5,982 bases of DNA, taken from the NCBI GenBank assembly GCA_945897545.1, contig CAMDGJ010000171.1, positions 1-5,982 on the forward strand, written 5' to 3'. Below, piece by piece: positions 1-5,550 of this stretch (the stretch's first letter is position 1; each line of letters opens with the position of its first letter). Under the pieces are notes generated by a model. That model was given only the letters and a program-made list of their open reading frames with translations, searched no databases and was not told where the DNA came from. The stretch is from Flavobacterium psychrophilum. GTDB taxonomy: Bacteria > Bacteroidota > Bacteroidia > Flavobacteriales > Flavobacteriaceae. The translations under genes were made by a program, and so were the position numbers.

Positions 1-258
1 TTCGATAGTATTTTCGCCAGTGTAGGAGTGAGGTCCTTTGAAAATGGAGACCAAAACCTCGTCCAATGTTTTTTGATTATCAATGATATGACCCAAATGC
101 AAAGTGTGGGATTTTTGTTTAGTCAAATCCTTAGCTTTTATGGATTGAAAAACAGAATCTCCAATAGCAATGGCTTCGTCACCAGAAATCCTAATTATAG
201 CAATTGCTCCAGCTCCGGAAGGCGTGGCAAGGGCAACTATGGAATCGTTGTATAACAT
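1..258 (-). CDS. mnmE: tRNA modification GTPase MnmE, N-terminal part (gene continues past the left edge)
   Basis: Only the first 86 codons are in the window; the G domain and C-terminal helical part lie beyond position 1. The protein begins MLYNDSIVALATPSGAGAIA and continues IIRISGDEA, the conserved opening of the MnmE (TrmE) N-terminal domain (E. coli has DTIVAQATPPGRGG...ILRISG). Near the edge it carries FKGPHSYTGENTIE, matching the family's SYTGED/ENxxE motif. From family knowledge, this domain binds a formyl-tetrahydrofolate derivative and dimerises. With MnmG, MnmE installs a carboxymethylaminomethyl-type group on wobble U34 of certain tRNAs in the cytoplasm. The ATG at 258-256 is chosen because the conserved motif starts at once after it, and a promoter candidate lies 19 bases upstream. 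It is divergent from the stress protein gene at 425. The family call is firm; completeness of the gene cannot be judged. Confidence 0.95.
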   Translation of the reverse strand, partial: MLYNDSIVALATPSGAGAIAIIRISGDEAIAIGDSVFQSIKAKDLTKQKSHTLHLGHIIDNQKTLDEVLVSIFKGPHSYTGENTIE

Positions 259-276
259 ATTTTTTCGTATTGTTTG

Positions 277-284
277 CAAAGGTA
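277..284 (-). promoter_or_regulatory. Candidate -7 promoter element of mnmE
   Basis: On the minus strand this reads TACCTTTG, an exact match to the Bacteroidota -7 consensus TAnnTTTG. It lies 18 bases upstream of the mnmE ATG, so the leader would be very short. No clear TTG is visible at the -33 spacing, so the upstream element is weak or absent. Confidence 0.55.
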
Positions 285-317
285 ATAAATCTATATAAGT
301 ATTAAATTTTAAATTGA

Positions 318-337
318 AAAGCGCGTTTATTCGCTTT
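318..337. repeat. Short inverted repeat between divergent mnmE and the stress protein gene
   Basis: AAAGCG (318-323) and CGCTTT (332-337) form a perfect 6-base inverted repeat around an 8-base spacer. It lies upstream of both divergent promoter candidates. It could be a regulator binding site, but arms of this length can arise by chance, so no function is assigned. Confidence 0.25.
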
Positions 338-367
338 GATTCTTATGTAAACATTTGATAATTAGTC

Positions 368-396
368 TTGTTCATTTATTTTTTTTCTTACCTTTA
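368..396 (+). promoter_or_regulatory. Candidate promoter of the universal stress protein gene
   Basis: A TTG at 368-370 is followed, after 18 bases, by TACCTTTA at 389-396. This fits the Bacteroidota housekeeping promoter (TTG at -33, TAnnTTTG at -7) with one mismatch at the last base. The start codon is 28 bases downstream, giving a leader of roughly 20 nt that is A-rich before the ATG and has no strong Shine-Dalgarno sequence, as is usual in this phylum. Confidence 0.5.
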
Positions 397-424
397 AAGT
401 ATAAATCAACTTAAAACTCATAAA

Positions 425-1255
425 ATGAAAAAGATTTTGTTTCCTACAGATTTTACCGATGTTGCTACTAATGCTTTTATCCACGCTTTAGAATTTGCAA
501 AAATAGTTAAGGGAGAGCTCATTTTATTGCACACTTTTGACCTCCCAATTTATGACAACCAGTTTTTCCCTGAGAATTATAATGTGCTTTTTGAATCTCT
601 TCAATTGACTAAATTTGATATGTTTAAAGAAGAAATTCCCAAGCTTCACGCTATAGCAGCACAACGGAATCTGGATCATATAGTAATGAGTCATAGATTG
701 ATGGATGGAAATTTACTTTACAACATTAAAAAAGCCATAGAAGAAGAAAAAATCGATTTTATTGTTATGGGAACCGCAGGAGCTACTGGTTGGGAAGCCT
801 TTTTCTTGGGTACAAATACTGGCAATGTTTTGACCGCTGTAGATGTGCCAGTTTTGAGTGTACCTTTGGACTCCAAGTTTAAAAAAATTAACATCATTGG
901 ATTTACTACTCGGTATAGAGTTAAAGACAAAAAAGCACTTAAAGATGTGCTAAAAATTGCCAAGAAAACAAATGCTACAGTAAAATGTTTATACGTAAAA
1001 ACCAATGATTCAGATGTTTCTGCTTCTACCATAAAAGAATGGGAAGAAGAGTTTGCAGCCGAACCTGTTCTGTTTTCTATAATTCTAAGCAATGATGTGC
1101 AGGCTACCATTTTAGATTTTGTTTTGTTCAAAGACATAGATATTTTAGCAATGCTCACTTACAAACGAAACTTCTTCGTTGAATTATTCAAACCGAGTTT
1201 AACTCAGAAATTTTCAAATCGATTAGACATTCCAATTCTGGCGATGCATGAATAA
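425..1255 (+). CDS. Universal stress protein with two tandem Usp domains
   Basis: A cytoplasmic protein of 276 residues, close to twice the usual single-domain UspA length. The first domain (about 1-148) starts MKKILFPTDFTD, the typical first strand of the fold, and ends in the nucleotide-binding signature G-x2-G-x9-G-[ST], seen as G116, G119, G129 and T130, followed by VPVLSVP. The second domain (about 153-276) keeps the final strand and helix (FSNRLDIPILAMHE) but lacks the glycine signature; in its place is AMLTYKRNFFVELFKPSLTQ. I infer that only the first half binds ATP. In the family, such proteins support survival under starvation or other stress, often through unclear partners. The ATG at 425 is the natural start because the first fold strand begins at residue 3. 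It is the only plus-strand gene here, with its own promoter candidate and a strong terminator at its stop codon, so it is probably monocistronic. The fold is clear; the physiological role is not. Confidence 0.9.
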   Translation: MKKILFPTDFTDVATNAFIHALEFAKIVKGELILLHTFDLPIYDNQFFPENYNVLFESLQLTKFDMFKEEIPKLHAIAAQRNLDHIVMSHRLMDGNLLYNIKKAIEEEKIDFIVMGTAGATGWEAFFLGTNTGNVLTAVDVPVLSVPLDSKFKKINIIGFTTRYRVKDKKALKDVLKIAKKTNATVKCLYVKTNDSDVSASTIKEWEEEFAAEPVLFSIILSNDVQATILDFVLFKDIDILAMLTYKRNFFVELFKPSLTQKFSNRLDIPILAMHE

Positions 1256-1290
1256 AAAAAGCCCCAATTTCATCGAAATTGGGGCTTTTT
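1254..1290. terminator. Bidirectional intrinsic terminator between the stress protein gene and dnaN
   Basis: GCCCCAATTTC (1261-1271) and GAAATTGGGGC (1275-1285) form a perfect 11-bp stem with a 3-base loop. Seven A's (1254-1260) precede it and five T's (1286-1290) follow, so either transcript gets a U-tract after the hairpin. The stop codon TAA of the stress protein gene (1253-1255) overlaps the A-tract. It ends the plus-strand transcript and can also stop transcription arriving from dnaN. Confidence 0.93.
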
Positions 1291-1324
1291 AATTATTTAT
1301 AATGTTTGGTTAGTTAACTTTTTT

Positions 1325-1349
1325 AAAAATTTCCCGATCACTATCGAGA
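1325..1349 (-). terminator. Candidate intrinsic terminator just downstream of dnaN
   Basis: In the dnaN transcript direction, TCTCGAT (1349-1343) and ATCGGGA (1338-1332) pair as seven bases, including one G-U wobble, around loop AGTG. Two A's and five T's (1329-1325) follow. The stem is short and the U-tract is offset, so this is weaker than the 1261-1285 hairpin. It begins about 35 bases after the dnaN stop. It also resembles a CCGATNNNNATCGG-type palindrome that I recall between genes in flavobacteria, so it may be a repeat as well. Confidence 0.45.
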
Positions 1350-1384
1350 CTGCAATCTAAAATCTGCAATCTGCAATCTAAAAT
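1350..1384. repeat. Small tandem repeat built on CTGCAAT
   Basis: The stretch reads CTGCAATCTAAAAT (1350-1363), CTGCAAT (1364-1370), CTGCAATCTAAAAT (1371-1384). That is three copies of a 7-base core, two of them with the same 7-base extension. The last copy touches the dnaN stop codon (1386-1384). It looks like intergenic filler repeat rather than a gene or an operator. Confidence 0.7.
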
Positions 1385-2502
1385 TAGTTATTCAGCATTA
1401 CCGGCATTACAAGCATTGTTACTGTTTCGCCATCTTCTAATCCATCAACGGGAGTAAGGATTCCGGCTCTGTTTGGTAAAGACATTTCAAGCATAATCAT
1501 ATCAGATTGCAGGTTAGTCAACATTTCTGTAAGGAAACGGGAATTGTACCCTATTTGCATATCGTCGCCTTGATAATCACAAGTCAAACGCTCTTCGGCT
1601 TTGTTAGCGTAGTCAATATCTTCGGCAGAAATATTCAATTCTGCACCAGCAATTTTCAACCGAATTTGGTGCGTAGTTTTGTTAGAAAAAATGGCAACAC
1701 GACGAACGGAATTTAAAAATTGTATTCGATCCATCATCAATTTATTCGGATTTTCTTTTGGAATAACCGCTTCATAATTTGGATATTTTCCATCAATCAA
1801 ACGACACATTAAAATATAATTATCAAAAGAGAAAGTTGCATTCGAATCGTTGTATTCAATTTTTATTTCTGCATCAGAAGCGCCAAGAATATTCTTTAAA
1901 ATAGTCAAAGGTTTTTTTGGCATAATAAAATCGGCTACTTGAGAAGCCGTTACATCCGTTCGAGCATATTTCACTAATTTGTGAGCATCAGTGGCTACAA
2001 ATGTCAATCCTTGTGGAGAAAATTGAAAGAAAACTCCAGACATAACTGGACGCAAATCATCATTTCCAGCCGCAAAAATTGTTTTGCTTATGGCAGTTGC
2101 CAAAACATCTGCAGGAACTAAGGTTACTGATGGTTCATCCAAATTTACAGATTTTGGAAACTCTTCTCCTGGCGCATACGCCAACGCATATTTACCTGAA
2201 TTTGAACTAATTTCTATGGTGCTATTTTCTTCAACGGTGAAAGTCAAGGGTTGCTCTGGAAAGGTTTTTAGGATTTCTAAAAGTAACTTAGCAGGAACAG
2301 CAACGCTTCCTTTGCTAGTAGAATCAATGTCTAAAGTCGCTGACATTGTAGTTTCTAAATCAGAGGCAGAAACGGTTAATGCATTGTGATCTAATTCAAA
2401 TAGGAAATTATCTAAAATAGGTAAGGTGTTGCTACTGTTAATAACGTTACCTAAAACTTGTAATTGTTTTAATAAGTACGAACTCGATACTATAAATTTC
2501 AT
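1384..2502 (-). CDS. dnaN: DNA polymerase III sliding clamp (beta subunit)
   Basis: A protein of 372 residues, the normal bacterial clamp length. Three repeated clamp domains fit at about 1-120, 128-247 and 248-372. Visible family motifs are TLPILDN at 26-32, PGEEFP at 111-116 (E. coli PAEDFP), FVATDAHKL at 168-176 (E. coli VATDGHRL, part of the groove that binds clamp-binding peptides), CRLIDGKYPNYEAVIP at 233-248, and the C-terminal MPVMLNN (E. coli MPMRL). The clamp is a ring-shaped dimer that encircles DNA and tethers the replicative polymerase and repair proteins in the cytoplasm. The ATG at 2502-2500 gives MKFIVSSSYLLKQL, matching the family N-terminus with no extension. It lies 190 bases downstream of gldG on the same strand and probably has its own promoter. 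No dnaA or recognisable origin lies beside it in this window. It ends at a convergent terminator shared with the stress protein gene. The gene appears intact. Confidence 0.98.
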   Translation of the reverse strand: MKFIVSSSYLLKQLQVLGNVINSSNTLPILDNFLFELDHNALTVSASDLETTMSATLDIDSTSKGSVAVPAKLLLEILKTFPEQPLTFTVEENSTIEISSNSGKYALAYAPGEEFPKSVNLDEPSVTLVPADVLATAISKTIFAAGNDDLRPVMSGVFFQFSPQGLTFVATDAHKLVKYARTDVTASQVADFIMPKKPLTILKNILGASDAEIKIEYNDSNATFSFDNYILMCRLIDGKYPNYEAVIPKENPNKLMMDRIQFLNSVRRVAIFSNKTTHQIRLKIAGAELNISAEDIDYANKAEERLTCDYQGDDMQIGYNSRFLTEMLTNLQSDMIMLEMSLPNRAGILTPVDGLEDGETVTMLVMPVMLNN

Positions 2503-2536
2503 ATGAAGTATATATTTGTTTTTTATTGGAATATGG

Positions 2537-2581
2537 AATCGCCATTATTCGTTTTAATTTGATTTTTGGATGTTGGCGATT
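2537..2581 (-). promoter_or_regulatory. Inverted repeat in the dnaN leader
   Basis: AATCGCCA (2537-2544) and TGGCGATT (2574-2581) are a perfect 8-base inverted repeat with a 29-base AT-rich spacer. It lies between the candidate dnaN promoter and the start codon, 35 to 79 bases upstream of the ATG. It could form a stem in the mRNA leader or bind a dimeric protein. The arms are GC-rich against a very AT-rich background. No known riboswitch or leader family is recognised. Confidence 0.4.
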
Positions 2582-2645
2582 TCATCTGTTTTGTTTTATT
2601 TTTTGGGTGTGAATTTTATTCAAATTCAAAAAATCAATATAGCTA

Positions 2646-2675
2646 CAAATATATCGTAAACTATTCTAGAATAAA
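2646..2675 (-). promoter_or_regulatory. Candidate dnaN promoter with a 12-base palindrome in the spacer
   Basis: On the minus strand TATATTTG (2653-2646) matches the Bacteroidota -7 consensus TAnnTTTG exactly. The -33 position holds only a T-run (near 2677-2673), not a clean TTG. A perfect palindrome TATTCTAGAATA (2662-2673) occupies the spacer, where a bound repressor would block RNA polymerase. The element starts about 40 bases after the gldG stop and would give a leader near 140 nt. It implies that dnaN can be transcribed independently of gldFG. Confidence 0.45.
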
Positions 2676-2692
2676 AACTTTTTTTATTAACA

Positions 2693-4378
2693 TTAGTTGC
2701 TGTATTTTTTCTTTCTTAGAAAGGTAAAAACAACTCCAAAAAGCCCTAAAATAAGCAGTGGAAGCCCGATAGTTAGGATTTGGGTGCTGGTATAAGTTTC
2801 GTAAACTTTTTCTTTATCTAATAGCGGCAAATCGAGGTCTTTGCTTCGAATGTTAATAAGTCCGTTGTCATCGAGTAAATAATTGACACAATTCATCAAG
2901 AAATCCTTGTTGTCATATAGATTTCCGGAGCGTTGATCGTAACCTAATTCAACGGGTTGAAAGTTTTTATCCAATTGGTTTCGAATTATATCGCCATCCG
3001 AAATCACAATCATTTTATTGTCCCGTCCTTTGCCTTTAAAAGTCTTTTGCTCAAAAGGCAAAACTCGGTTTTCAAACATCGAATGAAACGAACCTTCCAG
3101 CAAGACCGAAAGCGGGATATTTCCAGTATTTAAGTATTGGTTCGGAGAGGTTTCTTCAGCCACTATATTCAAATTAATTTCTGTTGGTGTTCCAATTCTC
3201 TTCGAATATTCTGAAGATTTTAGCAGCACCGTTTTCTTGATTCCGTTCTTCAAAGTGTCAATGGAGTTGGCAAAATCAAACTTGATTCCACCTAAGTTTT
3301 TTACGATAGGATGCGTACTTATTGGATATACTTGTGGTGCAAATTTCCAATTGAACACTTGAAATTGAGCGGCACTTCCCGGATCGCCAGTTGCTAATTT
3401 TATGGGACTTCCTTGCTCATCCTTAACCAAATCAGGATTAATTCGAAACCCGTATTTGAAGAACATCTCGTTCAAATTCAAATCTCTTGGAAATGCCAAA
3501 GTGGCACCAGAATCATTGTACAAACTGTCCATTTCCATATTGACTTGGTCTACAAGCCAAAGGGATTTTCCACCATTTACGATGAACTGGTCTAAAACCT
3601 GTTTCTCTGCATCTGTGAAAGTCTCTGTTGGTTTGGCAATAATCGCTAAGTCGTATTTTTGTAAAGCTTCCAAACTTCCCGTTGGGTTTTTGGCAACTGA
3701 ATCTAAAGTGAATGGACCAATGTGGTAACTTTCGCGAATCTGCATCAAGAATTTGGCAATCTGCACATCTTGCAATTCGCCATTTCCCTTTATTACGGCT
3801 ACTTTTTTTTGTTTTGCTCTCGTGATTTTGTTGATGGCATCAGCAATCGAATATTCTAAATGTTGCACCGAACCAATCACTTTTTCGGTAGTAGAAGCGC
3901 CCATTATGTTTTTCAACAAAGGAATATTGACTTCCTTGTTGTTGTAAACCGCTATTGCCCAAGGAAAAACCATCGCTTGTGATTGTTTTCCTTTGTCGTC
4001 AACGGTAATGTTTATTGGCGTGAGGCCTTTTAGATAGAGATTTTTAATATTATCCATACTTTCGTCTTCGTTTTCCAATGGATTAACAAATTCGAAAACA
4101 ATATTCTTGTTATAGGCTTGAAATTCTTCGAATAAATCTCGGGTTTCAGTTTGCAAACGCTTGAATTCAGCCGGTAAATCGCCTTGTAAATAGATTTTTA
4201 CGTACAACGGATTTTGTACTTGTGTGATAATATTCAGGGAAGTGTTCGAAAGTGTGTATCGTTTGTCCTTCGTTAAATCAAAACGATGGAAAAAATAGCC
4301 GCCAATTACATTCAAAACCAAAAGAACGGCAACGACAATCAACAATGATTTTAAATTATTTTTATTGGAAGTTGTCAT
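2693..4378 (-). CDS. gldG: Gliding motility ABC transporter auxiliary/substrate-binding-like protein GldG
   Basis: A protein of 561 residues, the size I recall for Flavobacterium johnsoniae GldG. One membrane helix lies at about 11-30 (LLIVVAVLLVLNVIGGYFF). It is followed by the conserved DLTKDKRYTLS (34-44), a long extracytoplasmic region of the ABC_transp_aux type with IVISDGDIIRNQLD near its end, and a second helix at about 535-554 closed by RKKK. N- and C-termini are therefore expected in the cytoplasm with the bulk outside the inner membrane. In F. johnsoniae, GldA (ATPase), GldF and GldG are reported to form an ABC transporter required for gliding; its substrate is unknown, and some gliding relatives appear to lack it. 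The ATG (4378-4376) shares one base with the gldF stop (TAATG), indicating translational coupling. No GldA is encoded here. The gene appears intact. Confidence 0.95.
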   Translation of the reverse strand: MTTSNKNNLKSLLIVVAVLLVLNVIGGYFFHRFDLTKDKRYTLSNTSLNIITQVQNPLYVKIYLQGDLPAEFKRLQTETRDLFEEFQAYNKNIVFEFVNPLENEDESMDNIKNLYLKGLTPINITVDDKGKQSQAMVFPWAIAVYNNKEVNIPLLKNIMGASTTEKVIGSVQHLEYSIADAINKITRAKQKKVAVIKGNGELQDVQIAKFLMQIRESYHIGPFTLDSVAKNPTGSLEALQKYDLAIIAKPTETFTDAEKQVLDQFIVNGGKSLWLVDQVNMEMDSLYNDSGATLAFPRDLNLNEMFFKYGFRINPDLVKDEQGSPIKLATGDPGSAAQFQVFNWKFAPQVYPISTHPIVKNLGGIKFDFANSIDTLKNGIKKTVLLKSSEYSKRIGTPTEINLNIVAEETSPNQYLNTGNIPLSVLLEGSFHSMFENRVLPFEQKTFKGKGRDNKMIVISDGDIIRNQLDKNFQPVELGYDQRSGNLYDNKDFLMNCVNYLLDDNGLINIRSKDLDLPLLDKEKVYETYTSTQILTIGLPLLILGLFGVVFTFLRKKKYSN

Positions 4379-5103
4379 TACGATTTAATGGATTTTAGGT
4401 TATAAACTGTAAAGGAAAGAAACAAGACCGTGATGCTCACAAAATAGATCACATCCTGAGTGTCGATCACGCCACGACTCATACTTTTAAAATGATCTTG
4501 CATTCCAATACTTGAAATTAGTCCTTGAAAACTAGGAACAATCGTTGCTACACTTTCGAATCCAAAATAAAAGAAGAAGCATAAAAATACCGAAATGATA
4601 AACGCTACAATTTGATTTTCGGATAGGGTAGAAGTAAAGATTCCAATAGCGGAATAACTTGCAATCAAGAACAATAATCCAAAATAAGAACCCATGGTGC
4701 TGCCCATATCAATATTACCTTCGGGTAAACCTAAACTAGAAATGACCCAAACATAAATGAGTGTTGGGATAATCGCCATTACAATCAACAACATCGAACC
4801 CAAGAATTTTCCGTTCACTATTTGCCAAATACTCAAAGGTTTCGTCAACAACAATTCCAAAGTTCCCTGTTTTTTTTCATCCGAAAAACTGCGCATCGTA
4901 ACAGCAGGAATCAGGAAAATCAAAATCCAGGGTGCCAATGTGAAAAACGGACTCAAATCAGCAAAACCGCTATCTAAAATGTTATATTCTCCCTTGAAAA
5001 CCCAAAGGAATAATCCGTTCCCAATCAGGAAAACGGCAATTACCAAATAACCAATTGGCGAACCAAAAAAGGATTTTATTTCTCTTATTACTATTGATTT
5101 CAT
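4378..5103 (-). CDS. gldF: Gliding motility ABC transporter permease GldF
   Basis: A protein of 241 residues of the ABC-2 type permease family. Six membrane helices can be placed at about 18-36, 52-70, 98-122, 140-158, 165-188 and 217-236. Between the second and third is SFSDEKKQGTLELLLTKPLS (72-91), the conserved cytoplasmic segment of this permease group. GldF is expected in the inner membrane, partnered with GldG and the ATPase GldA; the transported substrate is unknown. The frame is open up to an ATG at 5166, but I start at 5103-5101 (MKSIVIREIKSFFGSPIGYL). The family begins there, the length then equals that recalled for F. johnsoniae GldF (241), and the 21 extra residues would come from repeat-like DNA. 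Upstream there is no good Shine-Dalgarno sequence. The gene overlaps gldG by one base, forming an operon. Confidence 0.95.
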   Translation of the reverse strand: MKSIVIREIKSFFGSPIGYLVIAVFLIGNGLFLWVFKGEYNILDSGFADLSPFFTLAPWILIFLIPAVTMRSFSDEKKQGTLELLLTKPLSIWQIVNGKFLGSMLLIVMAIIPTLIYVWVISSLGLPEGNIDMGSTMGSYFGLLFLIASYSAIGIFTSTLSENQIVAFIISVFLCFFFYFGFESVATIVPSFQGLISSIGMQDHFKSMSRGVIDTQDVIYFVSITVLFLSFTVYNLKSIKS

Positions 5104-5122
5104 ATTGTCATTGCGAGGAACG
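5104..5122. repeat. Fragment of a TCATTGCGAGGAACG-type intergenic repeat
   Basis: Read on the plus strand, the 19 bases directly abutting the gldF start are ATTGTCATTGCGAGGAACG. I recall this word as the edge of a dispersed intergenic repeat in many bacterial genomes, often continuing GAAGCAATC; here that continuation is missing, so it would be a truncated copy. It occupies the place of the gldF ribosome binding site. Repeat identity rests on memory and cannot be shown from a single copy. Confidence 0.45.
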
Positions 5123-5138
5123 GGCGCCATCTCATCCT

Positions 5139-5166
5139 CATTTATAATTAATATATTTTGCCACAA
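5139..5166 (-). promoter_or_regulatory. Weak candidate promoter for gldFG
   Basis: On the minus strand TTG (5166-5164) is followed after 17 bases by TATAAATG (5146-5139), which matches TAnnTTTG except for two A's in place of T's. It would place the transcript start about 25-30 bases upstream of the gldF ATG. The TTG falls inside the GC-richer repeat at 5157-5184. Readthrough from the upstream small gene is an alternative source of gldFG transcription. Confidence 0.25.
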
Positions 5167-5184
5167 AGACGCTAAGGCGCAAAG
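5157..5184. repeat. CTTTGCGCC/GCGTCTTTG-type intergenic repeat
   Basis: Read on the minus strand, the segment contains CTTTGCGCCTTAGCGTCTTTG (5184-5164) followed by TGGCAAA, with the word CTTTG twice and GCG twice. It is much more GC-rich than the flanking DNA. It resembles a family of CTTTGCG-rich repeats I associate with flavobacterial intergenic regions. It lies between the ABM-like gene and gldF and encodes nothing recognisable. Confidence 0.5.
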
Positions 5185-5211
5185 TTTTATTGTTATCTTT
5201 TACTAAATATT

Positions 5212-5532
5212 TCACACGTTGCTAATTCCCCCTTCGGGGGTTAGGGGGCTTATTTTGTCTACGCTCCAAGCCTCAGGTTTGTCGTTGAATAACTTCTTAG
5301 TAAATGTCCAAACTTCGTTGAAAAGCTCCGATTTTCTATAATTTTCCAAATCTTCTTCTGCTTCCCAATAACTGTAGGTGAAGAAAACACATTTGTTGGT
5401 TTTGTCTTGATACAACTCCAACAAACGGTTTCCCGGAGCATTTCGTATTTTCACTTTTATTATTTCGAAGTTTTCCAGAAATGCAGGAATATTTTCTTCG
5501 GCGAAGGACATTTTTACTATTCGTATGAACAT
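5212..5532 (-). CDS. Small ABM-domain protein (antibiotic biosynthesis monooxygenase-like)
   Basis: A protein of 106 residues, probably cytoplasmic, with no signal peptide or membrane helix. Residues 1-91 fit the dimeric alpha-beta ABM fold (Pfam PF03992): a first strand MFIRIVKMSF, helix ENIPAFLENFEIIKVKI, strand NRLLELYQDK, strand KCVFFTYSYWEAEEDLENYR, and the helix FNEVWTFTKKLF ending in PEAWSVD. Family members include quinol and haem-degrading oxygenases, but many have no known substrate, so no reaction is assigned. The final 13 residues (94-106, ISPLTPEGGISNV) are not part of the fold: residues 94-103 are encoded by a GC-rich repeat-like segment (5226-5251), and the last codons come from DNA beyond it. 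The ATG at 5532 starts the first strand directly. The gene lies 18 bases downstream of the broken membrane protein gene and 108 bases upstream of gldF, on the same strand. Confidence 0.85.
   Translation of the reverse strand: MFIRIVKMSFAEENIPAFLENFEIIKVKIRNAPGNRLLELYQDKTNKCVFFTYSYWEAEEDLENYRKSELFNEVWTFTKKLFNDKPEAWSVDKISPLTPEGGISNV
5226..5251. repeat. CCCCCTTCGGGGG-type repeat within the 3' end of the ABM gene
   Basis: On the plus strand CCCCC (5228-5232), TTC, GGGGG (5236-5240) form a compact hairpin, and a second GGGGG run (5244-5248) follows after TTA. On the coding strand the segment reads AAGCCCCCTAACCCCCGAAG and then GGGGGAA. I recall this as a dispersed repeat in Bacteroidota. No T-run follows the hairpin on either strand, so it is not a good intrinsic terminator. 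Confidence 0.6.
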
Positions 5533-5550
5533 TTGATTGATGATTGAAGA

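Noticed and set aside
718..1158. Open frame antisense to the stress protein gene
   Set aside because: It lies fully inside a well-supported gene on the other strand, has no family resemblance, and is a by-product of codon bias.
2670..2688. AATAAAAA/TTTTTATT inverted repeat just after gldG as a terminator
   Set aside because: The stem is made only of A-T pairs with a 3-base loop and would be too unstable; such runs are expected in this AT-rich spacer.
3402..3947. Open frames on the plus strand inside gldG
   Set aside because: They are antisense to a conserved full-length gene and have no recognisable domain or start signal.
5104..5166. An upstream in-frame extension of gldF starting at the ATG at 5166
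   Set aside because: The 21 extra residues (MWQNILIINEDEMAPVPRND...) are hydrophilic, overlap repeat-like DNA, and do not resemble the GldF N-terminus. Starting at 5103 gives the expected 241 residues.
5228..5248. CCCCC/GGGGG hairpin as a terminator for the ABM gene
   Set aside because: It lies inside the coding frame and no T-run follows the stem on either strand, so it is better explained as a repeat.
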